64,000 bases of DNA from Castor canadensis. Its lineage: Eukaryota > Chordata > Mammalia > Rodentia > Castoridae. Below are positions 57,130-64,000 of this stretch, one piece after another (within the stretch, counting starts at the first letter, position 1; the number at the start of each line of letters is the position of its first letter). The notes beneath the pieces were generated by a model. That model made no database searches. It was given only the letters and a program-made list of their open reading frames with translations, and was not told where the DNA came from. The position numbers were made by a program, and so were the translations under genes. The stretch covers positions 90,555,046 to 90,619,045 of the forward strand of contig NC_133405.1 of assembly GCF_047511655.1 (NCBI RefSeq). The letters are read 5' to 3'.

Positions 57130-60100
57130 ATTTGTGCACATGCACACATGAGTCATGCTCAGAGATAACCGCTCTTGGAGCCCCAGGCTCCTTAGGTGTA
57201 AAACAGGAATCTCCCATGAAAACCTGCAGGACACCTGACACATATCACACCCTGCACAGCGTTCTCAGTCAACTGGTGCTTTCCCCAAGGCTGCCCCAGA
57301 AATTCACTCCCCACACACATGCAGACCCCAACCCTCGCCTATGCTCACTTCAGAGGCAAGCATCCCTCTAGTTTACTAGTTGCTTTGGCTTAGGGAATGG
57401 CTTTTTTTCTCTATAGACCATCAGCAAGGAACACACAAGAGCAGAGACAAGGTTAGCTGAGTCAATACTTACTTCTGCTTTACAAAGTCGTCTGTGATGA
57501 GCTTCCTCAGATCACCAAGGAATGGGTGCCTCACCCTGAAGGCAAGCCAAGAAATCCACGACTAGTGACAGTGGCAGCAGCACATGTGGGCAGGAGCACT
57601 CTTGGGCATGATCATGAGCTTCCCTGCCCAGAGGCCATCCCCTTGGAGACCCGACACACACCAGAGGCCAGATGGCTACTCGTCAGGGATGCCCAAGGAA
57701 GGGGATTGACAAAGCCCCTAACTCTGATTGTCTCTCTGAGGACAGACAGCTGAGAGGGTCCTGAGAGTCCCTAACCCCTAGTCCCATCCATCCTGGAGAG
57801 GCCCCCTGCCCTCTGCCTAGCCTAGAGTGCCCCACTCCCCTGCCCCAGACCCCAGGCTACTACAGTCCCAGGACCTCCTCTGCCAGAGGACAGCATTGAT
57901 GGGCAGGAGCTGAGGAGCCAGTCATACCCAGGGCGCAGTCCCATCTTGCGGAGTGCCTCCCAGAGCACAACTGCAAGGAGAGATGGGGTACAAGAGTTTG
58001 ACACACAAAGATGACACTGTGAGCAAACCCCTAGCTGCAGGGCCAGTACTCACCCTCGCTGGCCCGGTTGCCATTCATGAAGATGATGCCCAGAATCACC
58101 AAGAGAAGACTCAGCCGGGGAGTGTCCTTGGTCCTAAAGATGGAGAAAAAGAGATGCTGTCTAGAGGCCATTTCCTCCACAACACAGCCAGCTCAACTGA
58201 CTAGCCTCTCCGAGACTTCCTAGCAGAAGGGGATTCTTCCTAGCCATATGCAGGGTCTGCGTCCAGATGGCAGACAATTAATGCACAGTTCCACAGCCTG
58301 AGACTTACTGACCTCACCCATAACAGGGACATGCTAATAATCCCTTGTCAGGGTTCTGTGGAGCACAGGGTGAGGCAGGGAGCAGGAGCTGGAGCAAAAG
58401 CTCGGCAAACTGCAATGAGACATCCAGAGGCAGATGCAGACCTTGCCGGCTATGCCCGCCTTAGGGTCTACACTCATCAGGCACCTCCCAGGAAGACCAC
58501 CATGGCTAAACCCAGACCAGGCATGTGGTGGCAAGAGGCAAGCTGATTTTCTTCCCAGCTGGTAGGGAGTAGGGGGGAGGTGTGGTACAGAAGGAGAAAT
58601 CCCAACAGTAGCAAGGCCTGGCCCCAGGATGCTACCCCCTTTCATCCAGCAGTCACTGCGTGCCACTCCCTGAGAGGGAGAGCCCTGCTGAGTCCTCGAG
58701 CAATGTGCTCCTGTTCCTGAGAGGATGTGGGCAGGGACAGGGTACTGCCAAAGAGGCCGCCACCCTCTTTTTCTTCCTCACTTCCCCAGGAGGCGAGCAG
58801 AAGAATCCCTCATGCAGACAAGAATGTACAGGTGTTCCCCCTTGTCGATTTCCTTCAGGTGGATCCCAAACTTCTACATGATGAGAAAACAGAGAGATCA
58901 AACCCCACGCTGGGCATCGCACTGAAGTCAAGCCCCAGTCAAAATGTTTCCTCAGGCCATGATTAAGGGCATGAGAAGACAGGGTCCTGAGGGCTGCCTG
59001 TGGGAGCCCTGGTGCCAGCAGAGACAATGAATGAGCCCCATCTCAGGAGATAGAGAGACACTCAGAGAGCAGGAGAGGAAAAGCACCAGCGAAGGGTCAC
59101 ACACGTGTCACACCGCTGGTGCTGCTCAGAGGTGGAGGGCTAGGGGAGGCTTCCAGAGCAGGCAGGATGGGCACTGGGCCTTGGAGGGCCCCAGGCTGCC
59201 CCGCTGTGCTTATTGTACACAGCCTCTCATCCCCTCACCCACCTTTTCCAGAGTGTAGGTAGCTCGTTCAATGATCTCAGGGAAGTGCTCATCATATTCT
59301 CGGATAACGTCCTTCAGCATGTCTACAGAAGGGGGAGGAGTTGGGGAAGCCACCTGGGTTGAACAGGAGACCCAGAGCTGCACCCCCTGGCCCAGTCGTG
59401 CTGAAGGCAGCCAGTCAGGATCCCGTTCTGTGGAAATGGAGGAACCAACCACAGCCGGAGGGTGGGGCACATAAGCAAAGTGATGCCCACAGAGCAGGGA
59501 TTGATAGCAGGGCATAGGATACCTACCTGAGCGTTTGATGGGGATCTTCTTGTAGTCTTTAATCATCAGGTATTTCACCAACTTATTTGCCTGGATAAGG
59601 AGGAACATGGTGGGGGAGATGAGGAGATCAAGGCCTGGGCGACTTCAGAGTTCTGGCCCATGGGCGAAGGAAGAGACAGGGAGGGAAGACTTCTTACCCT
59701 CTCTTGCAGAAGGGTCACGTTGCGGGGGGGCAAGCACAGCACATGCCTTGAGGGTATCTGGGACCGAGGAGCTACTGGGGGCCGAGGGGCCAACTGAGCC
59801 TGCACCATCAGTGGAGGCTGTGATGCTCTCCAGGTCAGTGGGACCGCAGAAGGCTCTCTCTCCTCCTCGCTGCTCTCATATTCGTCATCCAGGTGCTTTG
59901 ACTGGATCATCAGAGACAGGAAAGACCCAGGGCTTTCAGACTCCCCATGCAAAAGCGCCCGGCACACACTTTACCCCTAGCAGGCACTTGGCAGCAAGAG
60001 TAGTACAAGCAGTGGCTGGCATGTGTTGAGAGCTTACTAAGTGCCAGGCACTGAGCCAACCTCTTCTCCCACCAGCCGTGAGGGTAGGAGCTATGTGGAA

Positions 60101-61475
60101 TAAAAAAGTCCTCAACAAACATGTGCTGGAGAAACATGGACATGCTGAAAGGAGAGGAGGGGGTGGAGAGGAAAGGGAAAGGAGAGGAGCCAGGGGCTCT
60201 GCAGCTGGCAGGGATATCTCACCTTCTTCGTCCTCTTGCCTCCCATCCTGACCCAGGCCTCAGCACTTTGCCGAGCAGTGGCAGCTGCCCCCTCAGGCTC
60301 GGTGATGGTTGTAGCCATCTTGGCCTTGGCAGCAGCTGTTCCAATGACATTCTGAGGCTCCACCCACCGAGTCTTGGCCAGAGCCTTCCCAGACTTGGTC
60401 GTCTTGGGACGGGTGGCTGCCCCCTCCCTGGCAGGTGCTGCCTGGAGCACACAGGAGGCAACACTGGGGCCCTCTGTGGCAGCCTCTTGGGTCGGGGCAG
60501 GTCTCTTGGGGCGTGGGAAGGCCACACCACTGACACCTGCTGGCTGAGTGAAATCAAAGACATCATTCTGGCCCAGGAAGGCTGTCTGGAGCCCAGTGGC
60601 AGCCATCTCCCTGGTACTCGGAGCCTGAGAAAAAGCACAGGCAGTACTGGGGCCCTCGGTAACAGCCTCCTGGGCTGGGGATACCATCTGGGACTGTGTG
60701 GAGGTTGCTGGAGCCGCCTCACCGGCGGCTAACACCTGGGAGGTCTGTGAAGAGGCAAGGACTGTCTTGGGGGTTGCCCTCTGAGCCTCAGCATGTGTTG
60801 TGGGCTGGGCATTGACTCCTGGGACCTGCCGTGTGGTCACCACGTGGCTGGCGACCACATGATTGAATGATCTACAGACGGCAGCTGCGGCAGCCCTCGA
60901 GGCCCGGTTGGAGGCAGCAGAGCGGGCTATATTGGTGTCCCGGGCCTCTGTCTCATTGGCGAGGGTGTCTGGATCCAGCTGCAATGCCTCCACCAGGGTC
61001 CGGGCCAGCACAGGGTTTTCCACTTCCCAGGGCTCATTCTGCAAGGCCAGAGTGCATGGGAAGGGAGGGGAAGAAAACTGTACACACTGGCATCATGCTT
61101 ACTGGGCAGCTCAGTCGCCTCCCAGCACCCGAAGACATTCCAAAACGGGGAAGCTTTGGGAAAGCTGGGCATGTCTTCCCCACTCGGCCAGCTCTCCCCT
61201 TCATCAACCTCCCCTTCACAGGGGACAAGGTCCAGGACTAGCAGGGGGCCAAGGAGGGGCCTCACCGATAAGATGCGAAGGCCTGGACCCATGCTGCCAA
61301 AGGCTCTGAGGAAACGGATGTCGAAGCTGGTGAGGGTGCCATAGCCACCAAAAGCACCAAATTCTTCATAGTCGTTGCCTCCAACCATCTCTTCCTCCCT
61401 GACTTGGTCTCCACCCTCATCCATGTCTTCAACATTGGAGTTTTCTGGCTGCAAGCTGTAGCTTCCCTCAGCCAT
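55758..61475 (-). CDS. MAGED4: MAGED4, melanoma antigen family member D4 (11 coding exons)
   Basis: Type II MAGE protein; the MAGE homology domain (MHD) of this family binds RING-type E3 ubiquitin ligases, and MAGED4 is mainly neural and glioma-expressed in humans. Coding exons read on the minus strand: 61475-61266, 61038-60223, 59901-59698, 59590-59527, 59322-59243, 58873-58782, 58133-58054, 57970-57928, 57535-57473, 56614-56500, 56192-55758. All introns begin GT and end AG, and phases match, giving 733 codons (human is about 741). Residues 1-70 are acidic ([31 protein letters not shown]). Residues 71-342 are Ala/Pro/Thr-rich and end in GGKRTKK. An acidic [10 protein letters not shown] patch follows. 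The MHD spans about 411-600 ([31 protein letters not shown]). The tail ends GASFFSWIQ. No break was seen. The start ATG has a good context (CCCGCAGCATGG). Confidence 0.93.
57094..57129. repeat. (TG)n microsatellite in a MAGED4 intron
   Basis: TG repeat with one CG interruption, in the intron between coding exons 57535-57473 and 56614-56500. Confidence 0.95.
60000..60075 (+). mobile_element. MIR SINE fragment in a MAGED4 intron
   Basis: GAGAGCTTACTAAGTGCCAG followed by GCACTGAGCCAA matches the conserved 5' part of the mammalian-wide MIR. It lies in the intron between exons 61038-60223 and 59901-59698, antisense to the gene. Confidence 0.7.
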
Positions 61476-61506
61476 GCTGCGGGTCCCAAGAAGGAGACAG
61501 CTCAGC

Positions 61507-62452
61507 CTGAAAGGGAGGGGGCGGCAGCTTCAAGGGGAGGGGGCGGCAGATGCAGTGGCAGACAGCATCTCTCCCGAGGTGAGGGAGGGCACTCATCAGG
61601 TTACCAGGCAGTACTACTCAGCACAGGGGCGGGGCGGTGGGGGTGCGGTACAGTAGGGGGTAGTCTGTCAGGGACAGAGCCTGTGCTGAGGGATAGAGGA
61701 GATCTCTGAGGAGACACCACACCCCTTTCAGTGTTGTTAGAATGGGCAGGCTCCCCATCACAGTGGCTAGATTTGAATAGCGGGTGTACTGGAGGGCTAG
61801 GGTCCTAAGAGAGAGGGAAAAACAAAGGGCTTGAATTTAAGGGCAGGAGCAGGGGACCACGATCAAGGGCGAGCAAATGGGAGGGCTCAGTCAACAGGAA
61901 TAGTTGAAAGCTCTGGGAAACTGAATCCCAGGGACCTTATGGCCGGGTCCAGTCGGGACGGGGCGGGGTGGAGGGGTGGGTGGGGATTCAGCTGATTCCA
62001 CTCCAAGTTAGGCTCCAATGGAGCGCTAGGCGCAGATGGACAGAGGCCGTGAACCTAGGTGAGGCTCGAAGTGGAGCCCTGGAGAACTCAAGTCCAAGGA
62101 CTGGGAGTCCAGGAAGGGGACAAGCGGCTCCCTTGGAGTAATCTAGGAGCGGTGGGGGTTGGGGTGGGGCCTCGGGTTAAAGAAAGCTCAGCTCACAGCA
62201 CATGAGTCTGCTACAGGGGTTGGGATCATGTGCTCTTGCTGCCAGTAGGCTCGGATCCGGGTGCTCGGGTCTGATGGTCATGGGGGTTGGAGGGGAGAAG
62301 GGAGGGCTCCTATCCAGACCTTGGGTCTAATGGGGGTCCGGTTCTGAGTGCTTGGGCTTTGTCCAGATCCCGGAACCGGCGTGAGGGGGCGGGAGCGGCA
62401 TGTCGGGTTGCAGTTTGCCCTCTTATGGTCCTGTCTGGGGCTGGATCCTTAC
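61507..62452 (-). other. MAGED4: MAGED4 intron 1
   Basis: Donor GT at 62452-62451 (exon end GGGAAG, then GTAAGG) and acceptor AG at 61508-61507 (CCCTTTCAG, then GCTGAGCTG). About 31 bases of 5'UTR precede the ATG in exon 2 if this acceptor is used. The intron is G-rich and holds no recognised transposon. Its 5' part lies in the palindrome arm. Confidence 0.7.
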
Positions 62453-62931
62453 CTTCCCTGGGGCTCCAATGGCGTCTGGGGCCTCCGTACCAGGAATCCA
62501 GCAGCCGCGCCCTCGCCTACTGCTGCCAGCGCAGCAGCTCCGACCACCCCGCCCCTCTGCTTTGCGCACCCCGCCCCCCCCGCCACCCCGCCACCCCGCC
62601 ACCCCGACCTTCCAACCCTGCCCCCCTCCATGGACCGAGAGCCTGCGCATGCGTGGACCCTTCCAGCCCACCCGCTTTCCCAACAAAAGCCCCTTTCCTC
62701 CGTGTCTCCAGTGCGCATGCGATTCCGCGGTTGAGTGGGCGGAGGGGTTGCAGCAGAGGCGAGTGGTAGGGAGGGTTCTCCTTCCCTCTTCATTCCCCTT
62801 ACCCTTGCTCCTCATACTGCAGGCGGCTACACTCATACCGTGTAGTGCAGCCCAATCCACCCAACCATCTATCCTCAAAATTCCACCACTATTGCACAAT
62901 ACTTCTCAATCCTGCCCTTTCACCTAAGCTC
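62347..62931. repeat. Left arm (visible part) of a large inverted repeat
   Basis: Positions x and 66347-x are reverse complements from 62931 outwards to at least 62347, where the partner reaches the window end. Frames in the two arms translate identically (for example 62400-62927 and 63947-63420), so the visible 585 bases appear identical. The mate of the region left of 62347 lies outside the window, so the full arm length is unknown; by analogy with the human pair it would include the MAGED4 gene. Confidence 0.92.
62454..62760 (-). promoter_or_regulatory. MAGED4: MAGED4 exon 1 and CpG-rich promoter
   Basis: The non-coding first exon ends at 62453 with a strong donor. Upstream of it the sequence is CpG-rich, with GC boxes (CCCCGCCCC near 62568-62576), two NRF1-like palindromes (TGCGCATGCG near 62644-62653 and GTGCGCATGCG near 62710-62720) and a short CCGCCACC tandem run (62581-62607). 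There is no TATA box. The transcription start is not determined by sequence. Long Pro-rich frames on the plus strand here are by-products of base composition. Confidence 0.65.
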
Positions 62932-63415
62932 GCCCCCCGCAGGTGCTCCAGGGTGAACTTTCTGAGTAGCTCACTCAAAAGCAGGAATGCATAAGCTGTT
63001 GTGAGGATTCAGTGAGTTTATATTAAGATATAAAATGTGTGTTACAGTGCATGGAACAGAGTAAGCACAAAATAAATTTTCATTATAGAGTCTAGAGAAA
63101 TCACAACAGTTTATGCATCACAGCCTGTGTGTCCTTGCGCAGGACCCACTTACTGTGCTTCCCACTTTACGTATTGAAGAATCAGGCTCAGAGAAGTTGC
63201 GTGGCCCAAGGGCGGGGGGAGGGGGTCACACAGCCAGGGACAGACAGTCTGGGCACTCTGTCTCTGTAATTCTGTAGCTCAGCCCATCCTCTTTCTGTAA
63301 GACCATGAGGATTTCCACTTGCTGCAGTTACAGACCCAACTAGAGATCTCTTTAATGTTATCTAAGGGGTCATGTTGGGGTAGTGGAGCACGGAGCATCT
63401 GACACCAGGCTGCAG
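62932..63415. other. Palindrome spacer (484 bp) with MIR fragments
   Basis: Unique sequence between the arms. It contains a reversed MIR piece (ACAGTGCATGGAACAGAGTA, ACAAAATAAATTTTCATT, about 63035-63085) and a sense MIR core (AATCAGGCTCAGAGAAGTTG, TCACACAGCCAGGGAC, about 63175-63250). No gene. Confidence 0.75.
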
Positions 63416-64000
63416 GAGCTTAGGTGAAAGGGCAGGATTGAGAAGTATTGTGCAATAGTGGTGGAATTTTGAGGATAGATGGTTGGGTGGATTGGGCTGC
63501 ACTACACGGTATGAGTGTAGCCGCCTGCAGTATGAGGAGCAAGGGTAAGGGGAATGAAGAGGGAAGGAGAACCCTCCCTACCACTCGCCTCTGCTGCAAC
63601 CCCTCCGCCCACTCAACCGCGGAATCGCATGCGCACTGGAGACACGGAGGAAAGGGGCTTTTGTTGGGAAAGCGGGTGGGCTGGAAGGGTCCACGCATGC
63701 GCAGGCTCTCGGTCCATGGAGGGGGGCAGGGTTGGAAGGTCGGGGTGGCGGGGTGGCGGGGTGGCGGGGGGGGCGGGGTGCGCAAAGCAGAGGGGCGGGG
63801 TGGTCGGAGCTGCTGCGCTGGCAGCAGTAGGCGAGGGCGCGGCTGCTGGATTCCTGGTACGGAGGCCCCAGACGCCATTGGAGCCCCAGGGAAGGTAAGG
63901 ATCCAGCCCCAGACAGGACCATAAGAGGGCAAACTGCAACCCGACATGCCGCTCCCGCCCCCTCACGCCGGTTCCGGGATCTGGACAAAGCCCAAGCACT
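63416..64000. repeat. Right arm of the inverted repeat, cut by the window end
   Basis: Exact reverse complement of 62347-62931 as far as can be read. It carries the mirror CpG island, NRF1-like sites (about 63627-63637 and 63694-63703) and CCACC tandem run (63740-63766, as GGTGG). Confidence 0.92.
63587..63894 (+). promoter_or_regulatory. MAGED4B: Promoter and exon 1 of the second, head-to-head MAGED4 copy
   Basis: Mirror image of the MAGED4 promoter and first exon. The exon ends at 63894 (CCCCAGGGAAG, then GTAAGG with GT at 63895-63896). The exon start is unknown. Only this first non-coding exon and the start of intron 1 fall in the window, so whether the second gene copy is intact cannot be judged. 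The name follows the human MAGED4/MAGED4B pair. Confidence 0.65.

Noticed and set aside
60121-60732. 203-codon plus-strand frame
   Set aside because: It is the shadow of the large MAGED4 exon 61038-60223 on the other strand.
62400-62927. 175-codon Pro-rich frame, repeated identically at 63420-63947, plus overlapping frames of 114-160 codons
   Set aside because: The frames overlap each other on both strands in CpG-rich promoter DNA, have no known domain and exist twice only because of the inverted repeat.
1-64000. CRISPR arrays, bacterial operons, prophage
   Set aside because: No regularly spaced direct repeats of that kind; introns, SINEs and L1s show a mammalian nuclear genome.

Overview
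The window is mammalian nuclear DNA, almost certainly from a rodent X chromosome. The evidence is an intron-containing MAGED4 gene (a eutherian X-linked type II MAGE), dense L1 insertions, and composite SINEs that join a B1/7SL-like part to a tRNA/ID-like tail. That SINE type fits squirrel-related or castorimorph rodents. I lean towards a beaver-like animal, but this is a judgement from SINE type only.

Positions 1-55,000 are nearly all transposon-derived and contain no intact host gene. Several L1 layers can be separated. (1) 5'-truncated L1s lie at 1-6620, one of them nested inside another with a clean 16-bp target-site duplication. (2) A near full-length sense L1 (about 7640-14325) abuts the 5' part of an antisense L1 (14326-18043). 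(3) An old L1 (18044-25760) is split by a 5'-truncated talin-1 retrocopy and by a SINE. (4) Old antisense L1s lie at about 26-27, 34-39.6, 42.6-43 and 49.5-52.3 kb. (5) A young, nearly full-length L1 lies at 43651-49524 with a 10-bp target-site duplication; its 5'UTR lacks exactly the segment that looks like a GT-AG intron in the other copy. Smaller items are ERVL-type pol remnants at 32.1-34.1 kb, a possible zinc-finger retrocopy at 43.0-43.4 kb, B1/ID-type SINEs, microsatellites and an unnamed repeat present twice (28.5 and 39.6 kb). Little is recognisable at 27.2-28.3, 39.8-42.6, 52.3-54.1 and 54.5-55.3 kb.

The single real gene is MAGED4 on the minus strand. Its coding region runs from 61475 down to 55758 in 11 coding exons with GT-AG boundaries and an open frame of 733 codons, and a 5'UTR exon ends at 62453. 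The gene starts in a CpG-rich block with NRF1-like sites. That block belongs to one arm of a large inverted repeat. The second arm begins at 63416, after a 484-bp spacer, and runs off the window end at 64000. It holds the mirror-image promoter and first exon of a second, head-to-head copy, equivalent to the MAGED4/MAGED4B pair known on the human X.

The observations most worth following are the spliced-and-reinserted L1, the identical palindrome arms with paired promoters, and the tandem units inside the excised L1 5'UTR segment.
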